Shown here in pieces: positions 1-5,005 of a stretch of DNA of 5,005 nucleotides. The stretch covers positions 1,337 through 6,341 of the forward strand of contig DOWQ01000496.1 in NCBI GenBank assembly GCA_003519485.1. The letters run 5' to 3'. The notes under the pieces were generated by a model. The model did no database searches and was not told the DNA's origin. It saw only the letters and a program-made list of their open reading frames with translations. A program made the translations under genes and the position numbers. Each line of letters begins with the position of its first letter. The stretch's first letter is position 1. This DNA is from Streptomyces sp. Lineage in GTDB: Bacteria > Actinomycetota > Actinomycetes > Streptomycetales > Streptomycetaceae.

Positions 1-1067
1 CCGGGCGCATCAACGTCATCCCGGACAAGGCCGCGCGGATGCGGGAGATCTACCTCAACCCGGTGAAGCTGGCCTACTTCCTCGCCATCCGCGCGACCGT
101 CGGCGAGGGGCACGACCAGTTCGTCGACGACATGTACTCCACCCCGGACGGGACGGCCGTGGTGGTCTCCCGCCCCAGCTTCGCGGACGTCGTCTCGATC
201 GACCTGGCCAGCGGCGACGTCAACTGGCGCTTCCCGGTCTCCGGTCACCGCGCGGACCACATGGCGATATCCCCCGACGGCAGGCGCGTCGCCGTGTCCG
301 CCTCGACATCGAACACCGTCCACGTCCTCGACATCCGGACCGGTGAGCAGGCGGGGTCGTTCGCCACGGGCGACAAGCCGCACGAGAACGTCTTCGTCGA
401 CGGTGGCCGGTACATCTGGAACATGGCCATCGGTGACGTCAACACGCCCTTCGACGACCCGGCCCTGGACGGGACCAAGGGCGACCGCCGCATCACCGTC
501 GTCGACGCGGAGACCTTCGAGCAGGTCGAGGTCATCGACATGCGGGAGCGCCTGGACGCCATCGGCCGCAAGGACCTGTCCGACTCGGTGCGGCCCGTCG
601 CCTTCACGCCCGACGAGTCCAAGCTCTACTTCCAGGTGTCCTTCTTCAACGGCTTCCTGGAGTACGACGTGGCCGCCGACAGGATCACCCGCACCAAAAC
701 GCTGCCGAAGAACCCGGAGACCGACGAGAACCGCACCACCTGGGTCAACGACTCCCGGCACCACGGCATGTCGATGAGCCCCAAGGGCGACAAGCTGTGC
801 ATCGCCGGCACGATGGACGACTACGCGACCGTCGTCGACCGGGCGACGCTCGAGGAAGGCCCGCTCGTGGCGGCCGCCAAGCCGTACTGGGCGACCGTGA
901 GTGGTGACGGCAAGGCGTGCGTCATCTCCGAGAGCGGCGCCGACCGGGTCACCGCGATCGACTTCGCCACCGGCCGCAAGGTGGCGTCCGTCCCCGTCGG
1001 AGACCACCCCCAGCGGGTCCGGCTCGGCCACGTCCCGGCGGACTGGACTGGTCCCTCGGCCGGTTGA
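1..1067 (+). CDS. YncE/YVTN-family beta-propeller protein, 5'-truncated by the window
   Basis: The reading frame is open from the first complete codon (position 3) and already reads as coding before the first internal ATG at 39 (GRINVIPDKAAR then MREIYL), so the real start lies upstream and that ATG should not be taken as the start. Counting from codon 39, propeller blade signatures recur. Turn motifs of the SPDG type lie near residues 34-38, 77-81, 189-192, 246-250 and 287-291. Strands of the form V-x-(V/I)-D-x-x-(T/S)-G lie near 51-60, 94-102, 152-160, 263-271 and 304-312, and the protein ends with VASVPVGDHPQRVR. These are typical of YVTN/YncE seven-bladed beta-propellers, which are often exported. 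No signal peptide can be assessed because the N-terminus is missing. No catalytic residues are evident and I assign no specific function. A hairpin at 1141-1166 and a new promoter separate it from the next gene, so it is probably not in the same transcription unit. Confidence 0.85.
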   Translation, partial: GRINVIPDKAARMREIYLNPVKLAYFLAIRATVGEGHDQFVDDMYSTPDGTAVVVSRPSFADVVSIDLASGDVNWRFPVSGHRADHMAISPDGRRVAVSASTSNTVHVLDIRTGEQAGSFATGDKPHENVFVDGGRYIWNMAIGDVNTPFDDPALDGTKGDRRITVVDAETFEQVEVIDMRERLDAIGRKDLSDSVRPVAFTPDESKLYFQVSFFNGFLEYDVAADRITRTKTLPKNPETDENRTTWVNDSRHHGMSMSPKGDKLCIAGTMDDYATVVDRATLEEGPLVAAAKPYWATVSGDGKACVISESGADRVTAIDFATGRKVASVPVGDHPQRVRLGHVPADWTGPSAG

Positions 1068-1101
1068 CCCGCCGACCGGTGGACCGGCTGACCGGGTGAC
1101 C
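1066..1101. repeat. 8-bp-phased GACC tandem repeat overlapping a stop codon
   Basis: GACC begins at 1066, 1074, 1082, 1090 and 1098, a strict 8-bp period over five units. The three middle units share GACCGG. The first unit overlaps the TGA stop codon (1065-1067) of the propeller gene. It resembles a short degenerate microsatellite. No function is evident. Confidence 0.6.
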
Positions 1102-1140
1102 ACGGCAGAGCACGCAGGTACTGCGACGCCCGCGGCTGTA

Positions 1141-1166
1141 CGGGTTCCGCCCCCGGGCGGGACCCG
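1141..1166 (+). terminator. Hairpin, probable terminator after the propeller gene
   Basis: Positions 1141-1151 pair with 1156-1166, giving an 11-bp stem with a single G-T wobble and a four-base loop. It starts 73 bp after the stop codon. There is no T-tract after it, which is common for GC-rich actinobacterial terminators but leaves the assignment uncertain. It lies upstream of the promoter at 1218-1246, where it would insulate the transporter-kinase unit from upstream transcription. Confidence 0.5.
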
Positions 1167-1193
1167 CGGCATCCCGCGTCGCGGAGCTCACCC

Positions 1194-1208
1194 GGGCGGG
1201 CGGGCGGG
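1194..1208 (+). promoter_or_regulatory. Perfect G-quadruplex motif upstream of the promoter
   Basis: The sequence GGGCGGGCGGGCGGG has four GGG tracts joined by single-C loops, the pattern expected to give a very stable parallel quadruplex on the + (coding) strand. It ends 9 bp before the -35 hexamer, and its last GGG is part of the left arm of the operator-like inverted repeat. The motif is seen directly. Folding and any role in the cell are inferred. Confidence 0.55.
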
Positions 1209-1259
1209 TGAAAGTTATTGACAGCGTGCGGAGCTGATGGTGTAACTAACTTTCACCCG
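1205..1259. promoter_or_regulatory. Operator-like 13-bp inverted repeat bracketing the promoter
   Basis: CGGGTGAAAGTTA (1205-1217) and its exact reverse complement TAACTTTCACCCG (1247-1259) flank a 29-bp spacer. The left arm ends at the base before the -35 hexamer and the right arm begins at the base after the -10 hexamer. Equivalent positions in the two arms are 42 bp apart, close to four helical turns, so both would face the same side of the DNA. Extended inward, each arm looks like the strong half of a weaker 15-bp palindrome: 1209-1223, covering the -35, and 1241-1255, covering the -10. The right one matches dyad symmetry at 5 of 7 pairs. This fits two dimers binding cooperatively, or one tetramer, to repress the promoter. 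The binding protein is unknown and not encoded here. Confidence 0.65.
1218..1246 (+). promoter_or_regulatory. Sigma-70/HrdB-type promoter for the transporter-anmK unit
   Basis: A perfect -35 hexamer TTGACA (1218-1223) and a -10 TGTAAC (1241-1246, four of six matches to TATAAT) are separated by the ideal 17 bp. The expected transcription start is near 1253, inside the right arm of the inverted repeat, giving a 5' leader of about 68 nt before the ATG at 1321. The -35 is unusually good for a GC-rich genome. Confidence 0.7.
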
Positions 1260-1320
1260 TCATCGCTGTCATCACCGTCACCGCCTGACCGAAGGCATCC
1301 GCACGCCGAAGGGGCTCCGT

Positions 1321-2658
1321 ATGACCACCCCCGTGCACGACCCGGCCGCGACGACCGTCCCACCGCCGCGCTCGCGCAGGGCGCTGGTCGCAGGCTCGGT
1401 GGGCAACTTCATCGAGTGGTACGAGTTCGGCGTCTACGGATACTTCGCCACGATCATCGCCGCCAACTTCTTCACCCCCGAGGGCGGCAGCGACGTCGAG
1501 GCGCTCGTCAAGACGTACGCGTCCTTCGCGCTGGCCTTCTTTTTCCGCCCGGTGGGCGCGGCGGTCTTCGGCCGCGTCGGCGACCGCATCGGGCGGCGGC
1601 CCACGCTGATTCTCGTGGTCCTGCTGATGACCGGAGCCACGACCCTGATCGGCCTGCTGCCGACGTACGCCACGCTCGGTGTCGCGGCGCCCTGGCTGCT
1701 GACCCTGCTGCGCATCGTCCAAGGGCTGTCGGCGGGAGGCGAGTTCGGCGGCGCGGTCTCGATCATGACCGAGTTCGCCCCGCCCGGGAAGCGCGGCCTG
1801 TACGGGTCGTGGCAGTCCTTCACGGTGGCGCTCGGCCTCCTCGGCGGCGCGGCTATGGCGGCGCTGCTGGCGACCGTGCTGACCGAGAGCCAGCTCAACG
1901 GCTGGGGCTGGCGGCTGCCGTTCCTGTTGACGCTGCCCATGGGGCTGGCCGCCCTGTGGCTGCGGCTGAAGCTGGAGGAGACGCCGTCCTTCGAGCGGAT
2001 CCGGAACGAGCGCCCGGAACCGGGAAGCGACTCCGGAGCAGCGGTGGACCGGGCCTCCGCTCGCGAGGTGGCCAAGGCCATCGCGCTGGGTGTCGGCCGC
2101 CTCATGGGCTGGTCGGCGGCCGGCTACACCTTCCTGGTCGTCATGCCGTCCTATCTGCAGAGCTCCCTGAACGCGACCTTCCAACAGGCGCTGGTCGCCA
2201 CTGTGCTCGCCAACCTGGGCTTCGCCGCCTCCATCATCCCGGCGGGTGCGCTGAGCGACCGGATCGGCAGGCGCGCGGTGATGGTGGCCGGTGCGCTGCT
2301 GGTGGCGGTCCTCGCCTTCCCCCTGCTGAATCTGTTGCAGGATCCCGCCGCCTCGACGACCGCCCGGGGCCTCGGGGTGTTCGCCGCCGGTGCCGTGGTC
2401 GGCCTGATGGCCGGCCCGGGGCCGGCGATGCTCGCCGAGATGTTCCCCACCCGGGTCCGCTGCACCGGCCTGGGTCTGGCGTACTCACTGTCCAACGCGG
2501 TCTTCTCGGGATGCGCGGGCCTCATCATCACCGAATCGATCAAGCGGACCGGCAACATCGACATCCCCGCCTATTACGTGGTCGCCACCTGCGCCGTCAG
2601 CGCGCTCGCCCTGTTCACCCTGCGCGGCGACGACTACCGCCGTGCGCTGCGCGACTGA
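1321..2658 (+). CDS. MFS transporter, metabolite:H+ symporter (MHS) family
   Basis: This 445-residue integral membrane protein has about twelve hydrophobic segments (roughly 22-48, 64-84, 95-113, 118-136, 166-188, 197-217, 250-276, 288-311, 319-339, 349-371, 383-405, 417-434). MHS-family signatures appear in order: GNFIEWYEFGVYG (28-40), RPVGAAVFGRVGDRIGRR (76-93, the loop 2-3 motif), RIVQGLSAGGEFGG (131-144), WRLPF (197-201), ETPSF (220-224), GALSDRIGRR (309-318, its second-half copy) and EMFPTRVRCTG (373-383). Length is normal for the family. Relatives such as ProP, ShiA and KgtP couple solute import to protons, but the substrate cannot be read from sequence. The ATG at 1321 follows AAGGGG (1309-1314) with a 6-nt gap. 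The stop is 29 bp before anmK, so the two are probably co-transcribed, hinting at a cell-wall-derived sugar acid as substrate. That is an inference from context. MHS proteins are not closely related to the known muropeptide permease AmpG. Confidence 0.93.
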   Translation: MTTPVHDPAATTVPPPRSRRALVAGSVGNFIEWYEFGVYGYFATIIAANFFTPEGGSDVEALVKTYASFALAFFFRPVGAAVFGRVGDRIGRRPTLILVVLLMTGATTLIGLLPTYATLGVAAPWLLTLLRIVQGLSAGGEFGGAVSIMTEFAPPGKRGLYGSWQSFTVALGLLGGAAMAALLATVLTESQLNGWGWRLPFLLTLPMGLAALWLRLKLEETPSFERIRNERPEPGSDSGAAVDRASAREVAKAIALGVGRLMGWSAAGYTFLVVMPSYLQSSLNATFQQALVATVLANLGFAASIIPAGALSDRIGRRAVMVAGALLVAVLAFPLLNLLQDPAASTTARGLGVFAAGAVVGLMAGPGPAMLAEMFPTRVRCTGLGLAYSLSNAVFSGCAGLIITESIKRTGNIDIPAYYVVATCAVSALALFTLRGDDYRRALRD

Positions 2659-2687
2659 CGCCGCGACGGACCGGGAGAGGTAGGCGC

Positions 2688-3860
2688 ATGCGGGTCATCG
2701 GGCTGATGTCGGGCACCTCGTACGACGCGGTCGACGCCGCGGCGGCCGAGCTGACGCTCCAGGGGGACAGCCTCGAGCTGACGCCCCTGGGGATGGTGAG
2801 CGAGCCCTACCCCGACGAGCTGCGGGCCGGACTGGCGGCCGCACTGCCGCCGGCGGCCACCACCATGGAACAGGTGTGCCGGCTGGACACCCGGATCGGA
2901 CAGGCCTTCGCGGCGCTGGCCGTCCGCGCCGACCGGGAGCTGTGCGGAGGGCGCGCCGACCTCATCGCCTCGCACGGGCAGACCGTCTACCACTGGACCG
3001 GGGACGGCAGGGTGCACGGCACGCTGCAGATCGGCGCCCCGGCCTGGATCGCCGAGGCCACCGGCTGCCCGGTGGTGTCCGACCTGCGCACCCGCGACGT
3101 CGCCGCGGGCGGCCAGGGCGCTCCGTTGGTGAGCATCGTCGACGTCATGTGGCTGCGCGGCCGACCCGGCGTGCCCGTCGCCCTGAACCTCGGCGGCATC
3201 GCCAATCTCACCGCCGCGGGGGCGGATGCGGAACCGGTCGCCTTCGACACCGGCCCCGCGAACGCCCTCATCGACGCCGCGGTGCACGACCTCACCGGCG
3301 GCCGGCTGGCCTACGACGAGGACGGAGCGCTCGCCGCCGGGGGCAGCGTCGACGGGGCGCTGCTGCACCGGCTCCTCGACGAGCCGTACTACGCCGCCCC
3401 GCCGCCCAAGACGACCGGCAAGGAACTGTTCCACCTGCCCTACCTACGGGCCGCCCTGGCAGCCCGGGGCCCGCTCCCGGCCGAGGACGTCGTCGCCACC
3501 GTCACCCGGCTCACCGCCCGTACCGTCGCTGACGCGGCCCGGTCCGTGGGGGCGAGCGAGGTCATCGCCTCGGGCGGCGGCACCGCGAACCCGACCCTGA
3601 TGGCCATGCTCCGCGCGGAGCTCCCCGGGGTGCCGCTGCGTACCTCCGGTGACCTGGGGATGCCGTCGGCCGCCAAGGAGGCGTACGCCTTCGCGGTGCT
3701 CGGCTTCCTGACCGCGCACGGACTGGCCGGGACGGTGCCGGCGTGCACCGGCGCCCGGCACGCCAGCATCCTCGGCTCGGTCACGCCCGGCCGCCGGGGC
3801 CTGCGGCTTCCCGAGCCCGCCGCCGCGGCACCGGTACGCCTGCGGGTGACGCCCGGCTGA
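2688..3860 (+). CDS. anmK: Anhydro-N-acetylmuramic acid kinase
   Basis: This cytoplasmic enzyme (390 residues) cleaves the 1,6-anhydro ring of anhydro-MurNAc and phosphorylates it with ATP to MurNAc-6-phosphate, a step in peptidoglycan recycling. Family motifs run the full length: GLMSGTSYDAVD (5-16, phosphate-binding loop), SHGQT (95-99), LQIG (113-116), DLRTRDVAAGGQGAPLV (132-148), NLGGIAN (167-173), AFDTGPAN (185-192), KTTGKE (241-246), SGGGTANPTL (295-304) and TGARHASILG (354-363). Asp187 in FDTGP corresponds to the catalytic base. Two usual glycines are alanine: DGxD is DAVD and GPGN is GPAN. The Pro/Ala-rich tail makes it somewhat longer than the approximately 370-residue E. coli enzyme. 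The ATG at 2688 is set by GGGAGAGG (2673-2680) with a 7-nt gap and by the MRVIGLMSGTS start. The same frame is open back to 1218, but that stretch is a shadow of the transporter gene. MurQ, the next enzyme, is not in the window. Confidence 0.96.
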   Translation: MRVIGLMSGTSYDAVDAAAAELTLQGDSLELTPLGMVSEPYPDELRAGLAAALPPAATTMEQVCRLDTRIGQAFAALAVRADRELCGGRADLIASHGQTVYHWTGDGRVHGTLQIGAPAWIAEATGCPVVSDLRTRDVAAGGQGAPLVSIVDVMWLRGRPGVPVALNLGGIANLTAAGADAEPVAFDTGPANALIDAAVHDLTGGRLAYDEDGALAAGGSVDGALLHRLLDEPYYAAPPPKTTGKELFHLPYLRAALAARGPLPAEDVVATVTRLTARTVADAARSVGASEVIASGGGTANPTLMAMLRAELPGVPLRTSGDLGMPSAAKEAYAFAVLGFLTAHGLAGTVPACTGARHASILGSVTPGRRGLRLPEPAAAAPVRLRVTPG

Positions 3861-3896
3861 TGGGCCGTCACCGAAAGGCTGCAGTGGGGGAGTGGG

Positions 3897-3920
3897 CACC
3901 GCTCGTACCGGCGAGCGGTG
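3897..3920 (+). terminator. Hairpin, probable terminator after anmK
   Basis: CACCGCTCG (3897-3905) pairs perfectly with CGAGCGGTG (3912-3920) around a six-base loop, 36 bp after the anmK stop. Two more G-C pairs (3895-3896 with 3924-3925) are possible across a 3-nt bulge. No T-tract follows. Position and stability fit the end of the transporter-anmK transcript. Confidence 0.5.
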
Positions 3921-3973
3921 GTGCCGGGCCCTCCGGCGGGTGGTCCGCGGGCGCGGCTGCCGGAGCCTCGGGC

Positions 3974-3992
3974 CGGGCCCGTCGCGGGCCCG
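3974..3992. repeat. Inverted repeat touching the -10 of the YjbR-family gene
   Basis: CGGGCCCG occurs at 3974-3981 and again at 3985-3992. Each copy is itself palindromic and together they form an 8-bp stem with a TCG loop. It ends at the base immediately before the -10 hexamer, occupying the place where a -35 would lie. It could be a second terminator element for upstream transcription or a regulator-binding site. Confidence 0.45.
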
Positions 3993-3998
3993 TATAAC
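3993..3998 (+). promoter_or_regulatory. -10 element for a leaderless mRNA
   Basis: TATAAC (five of six matches to TATAAT) ends 9 nt before the ATG at 4008, so transcription would start at or within a few bases of the start codon. No Shine-Dalgarno lies upstream of that ATG, which agrees with a leaderless transcript, common in Streptomyces. No recognisable -35 is present. Confidence 0.6.
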
Positions 3999-4007
3999 GT
4001 AACGGCC

Positions 4008-4388
4008 ATGCTGGATTCCGACGACGTCCGCCGTATCGCGCTGTCCCTTCCGGAGACGGTGGAGAAGGTGGCGTGGAGCATGCCCACGTTCCGGGTCGCC
4101 GGCAAGATGTACATCACGGTCCCGGACGACGAGTCCTCCTTCGCCGTGCGGTGCCCCAAACAGGAGCGGACCGAGCTGATCGCGGCCGAGCCGGAGAAGT
4201 TCTGGGTCCCACCGCACGAGGCGAGCTCCGCGTGGGTGCGGGTCCGGCTCGCCGCGCTGGAGGACGGGGACGAACTGCGCGACATCCTCGTGGACTCCTG
4301 GCGGCAGGCCGCGCCGGAACGGCTGCTGGAGGCCCACCCGGAGCTGGGACCCGTCGCGGGACCGGATACGGGCCACGCCTCGGGCTGA
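4008..4388 (+). CDS. MmcQ/YjbR family protein
   Basis: This small protein of 126 residues matches the MmcQ/YjbR (DUF419) family over nearly its whole length. It has ALSLPETVEKVAWSMPTFRV (11-30), then GKMYITVPDD (32-41), FAVRCPKQER (45-54), FWVPPHEASSAWVRVRL (65-81), and a C-terminal helix ILVDSWRQAAPERLL (93-107). The family has a CyaY-like alpha/beta fold and is often labelled DNA-binding, but its role is not established, so no process is assigned. Length is typical. The start is the ATG at 4008: it fits the family N-terminus and lies just after a TATAAC -10 with no ribosome site, whereas extension upstream in frame runs through the hairpins after anmK. It appears to be transcribed alone. 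Confidence 0.9.
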   Translation: MLDSDDVRRIALSLPETVEKVAWSMPTFRVAGKMYITVPDDESSFAVRCPKQERTELIAAEPEKFWVPPHEASSAWVRVRLAALEDGDELRDILVDSWRQAAPERLLEAHPELGPVAGPDTGHASG

Positions 4389-4580
4389 CGCGGCGCCCGG
4401 GCGGCTGTCCACGGTGCGGTGCCCCGCCGGAGGGTGTTTGTTAGGTCATTTGGTGGCCTCGGCGGCGGTTCACCGACACCGGTGCGAATACGTGGGTGAC
4501 TCTCGGATCCCGAGTCGAGCCGGAGGCGTGATGCCGTTCAGTCCGTTGGAGCAGCGGGGTGTCCCACCGGACCGGCGGGC

Positions 4581-4606
4581 CCCCGGCCGGCCCGGGCCGG
4601 CCGGGG
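4581..4606. repeat. Perfect 26-bp all-G/C palindrome
   Basis: Positions 4581-4593 are the exact reverse complement of 4594-4606, centred on CCCGGG and containing GGCCGGCC twice (4585-4592 and 4595-4602). Every base is G or C. As RNA it would form an extremely stable hairpin (at least 11 bp with a 4-nt loop) in either direction, so it may act as a bidirectional terminator. It could equally be a protein-binding or cruciform site. Confidence 0.6.
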
Positions 4607-4632
4607 CTCCGATCGGCCCCGGCCACGCGGAT

Positions 4633-4665
4633 CCGTAGCGGCGACTACGGGAGTCACTTCGGTGA
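4633..4665 (+). other. Two adjacent small hairpins, one with a UUCG tetraloop
   Basis: CCGTAG (4633-4638) pairs with CTACGG (4645-4650) over a 6-nt loop. Three bases later TCAC (4654-4657) pairs with GTGA (4662-4665) around TTCG, giving the extra-stable C(UUCG)G tetraloop in RNA. Short adjacent stems of this kind suggest a folded RNA but match no riboswitch class that I recognise. Confidence 0.35.
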
Positions 4666-4737
4666 ACGGCGTCGTGAACCCCTGGCGCTGACTGAGGTCG
4701 TTGTCGGTGGGCGATGTTGTTCAACCGTCAGGCCGGT

Positions 4738-4784
4738 CGGCGGCATGCCGCCGGTCCCGTTGTCCGGCGGTCATGTCGAACGGG
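4738..4784 (+). other. Mutually exclusive hairpins in a possible leader RNA
   Basis: CGGCGGCATGCCGCCG (4738-4753) is a perfect 16-bp palindrome that can fold on itself. Its right half, CCGCCGG (4748-4754), can instead pair with CCGGCGG (4764-4770). A third stem, CCCGTT (4756-4761) with AACGGG (4779-4784), is incompatible with the second. Alternative pairing of this kind is seen in attenuators, but GC-rich sequence produces such pairs by chance, so the call is tentative. Confidence 0.3.
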
Positions 4785-4832
4785 GATACGGGTACGTGCC
4801 CGCCCGACCGCAGCGGATCAAGGCTCAGCCGG

Positions 4833-4865
4833 GGCGGCGGCCTGGGCCAACAGCATCCCGCCGCC
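4833..4865 (+). other. 8-bp GC stem upstream of the GTG gene
   Basis: GGCGGCGG (4833-4840) pairs perfectly with CCGCCGCC (4858-4865). GGGGCGG (4831-4837) could alternatively pair with CCGCCCC (4871-4877). The stem lies about 90 bp before the start codon at 4954. It could be part of a leader structure. There is no T-tract to support a terminator. Confidence 0.3.
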
Positions 4866-4943
4866 GAGGTCCGCCCCGCTCCTCCCGCCCCACCCCGCAC
4901 CGCCGCCGGCAGGTGGCAGCTCTTCGCACGGACAGCCAACCCT

Positions 4944-4948
4944 GGAGG
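4944..4948 (+). promoter_or_regulatory. Ribosome binding site deciding the GTG start at 4954
   Basis: GGAGG at 4944-4948 lies 5 nt before GTG at 4954. It is the only strong Shine-Dalgarno/start pair in the last 600 bp and is the main reason for calling a gene there. Confidence 0.7.
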
Positions 4949-4953
4949 TATCA

Positions 4954-5005
4954 GTGAACGCGACAAACCGGGCAGCGGCCCACAAGACTCCGGTACAGCA
5001 GGCGG
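4954..5005 (+). CDS. Start of an unidentified gene, cut off by the window end
   Basis: The frame begins at GTG 4954 behind a strong GGAGG site and stays open to the window end, giving 17 complete codons that read MNATNRAAAHKTPVQQA. The residues are polar and basic, with no hydrophobic core of a signal peptide in the visible part. That is too little to recognise a family, and I assign no function. The 565-bp gap to the preceding gene indicates its own promoter, possibly with a long leader. Confidence 0.65.
   Translation, partial: MNATNRAAAHKTPVQQA

Larger units (their letters stand above)
4389..4953. other. 565-bp intergenic region without a supported gene, rich in inverted repeats
   Basis: Open frames here on both strands are short, rich in Arg/Pro/Gly and lack recognisable domains or ribosome sites, so none is called. 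The region holds a CGCCCGGGCG palindrome (4394-4403), a T-rich patch TGTTTGTT (4435-4442) shortly after a weak GC hairpin (4416-4427), a small stem at 4502-4514, and the larger inverted repeats listed separately. The last part (about 4855-4915) is C-rich on the + strand. I found no convincing -35/-10 pair for the gene at 4954. The region may include a long, structured 5' leader for that gene. Confidence 0.6.

Noticed and set aside
39..41. ATG at 39 as the start of the propeller gene.
   Set aside because: The frame continues upstream to the window edge with plausible coding sequence, and no Shine-Dalgarno precedes this ATG.
1218..2687. The anmK reading frame is open far upstream, giving an apparent 880-residue protein.
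   Set aside because: The upstream part is Arg/Pro/Gly-rich shadow translation of the transporter gene, which has clear MHS motifs in another frame. The anmK motifs and a good ribosome site fix its start at 2688.
3440..4412. Long minus-strand open frames opposite the end of anmK and the YjbR-family gene.
   Set aside because: They are antisense shadows typical of high-GC coding DNA, with no recognisable domain, while the + strand holds two well-recognised families.
4491..4530. A stem around CTCGG-ATC-CCGAG with GAGTCGAG-like sequence, considered as a tRNA arm.
   Set aside because: No acceptor, D-arm or anticodon arm can be built around it on either strand.
4559..4957. A + strand open frame of 132 residues in the noncoding region.
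   Set aside because: It is low-complexity Arg/Pro-rich, runs through the 26-bp palindrome, lacks a ribosome site and domain, and overlaps the well-supported GTG start at 4954.
1..5005. CRISPR array, insertion sequence or prophage/attachment signals.
   Set aside because: No regularly spaced direct repeats with spacers, no transposase or integrase sequence and no terminal repeats were seen.

Overview
The window is very GC-rich with strong codon-position bias, short gene spacing and GTG/ATG starts. It looks like the chromosome of a high-GC actinobacterium, most probably Streptomyces or a close relative. That assignment rests on composition and gene style, not on a database match. All supported genes lie on the + strand.

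Layout. (1) The left end, to 1067, is the 3' part of a YncE/YVTN-type beta-propeller protein whose true start lies outside the window. (2) A gap of about 250 bp (1068-1320) holds an 8-bp-phased GACC repeat, a terminator-like hairpin, a perfect four-tract G-quadruplex motif, and a near-consensus sigma-70/HrdB promoter. The promoter is bracketed by a perfect 13-bp inverted repeat. (3) A two-gene unit follows: an MHS-family major facilitator transporter (1321-2658) and, 29 bp later, anhydro-N-acetylmuramic acid kinase anmK (2688-3860). A hairpin at 3897-3920 probably ends this unit. (4) A small MmcQ/YjbR-family gene (4008-4388) sits right behind a TATAAC -10 element and is probably translated from a leaderless mRNA. 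(5) Positions 4389-4953 (565 bp) have no convincing gene but are dense in inverted repeats, including a perfect 26-bp all-G/C palindrome and several hairpins that exclude one another. (6) At 4954 a GTG codon behind a good Shine-Dalgarno begins a gene cut off by the window end.

How the genes may work together. AnmK converts 1,6-anhydro-MurNAc, a cell-wall turnover product, to MurNAc-6-phosphate. Its tight linkage to an MHS transporter behind one apparently regulated promoter suggests an uptake-and-phosphorylation unit for an anhydro-muropeptide sugar or a related compound. The transporter's substrate is inferred from context only. No MurQ etherase and no regulator gene are in the window, so the next pathway step and the protein that binds the inverted repeat must be encoded elsewhere. 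The most interesting signal is the promoter architecture at 1194-1259.
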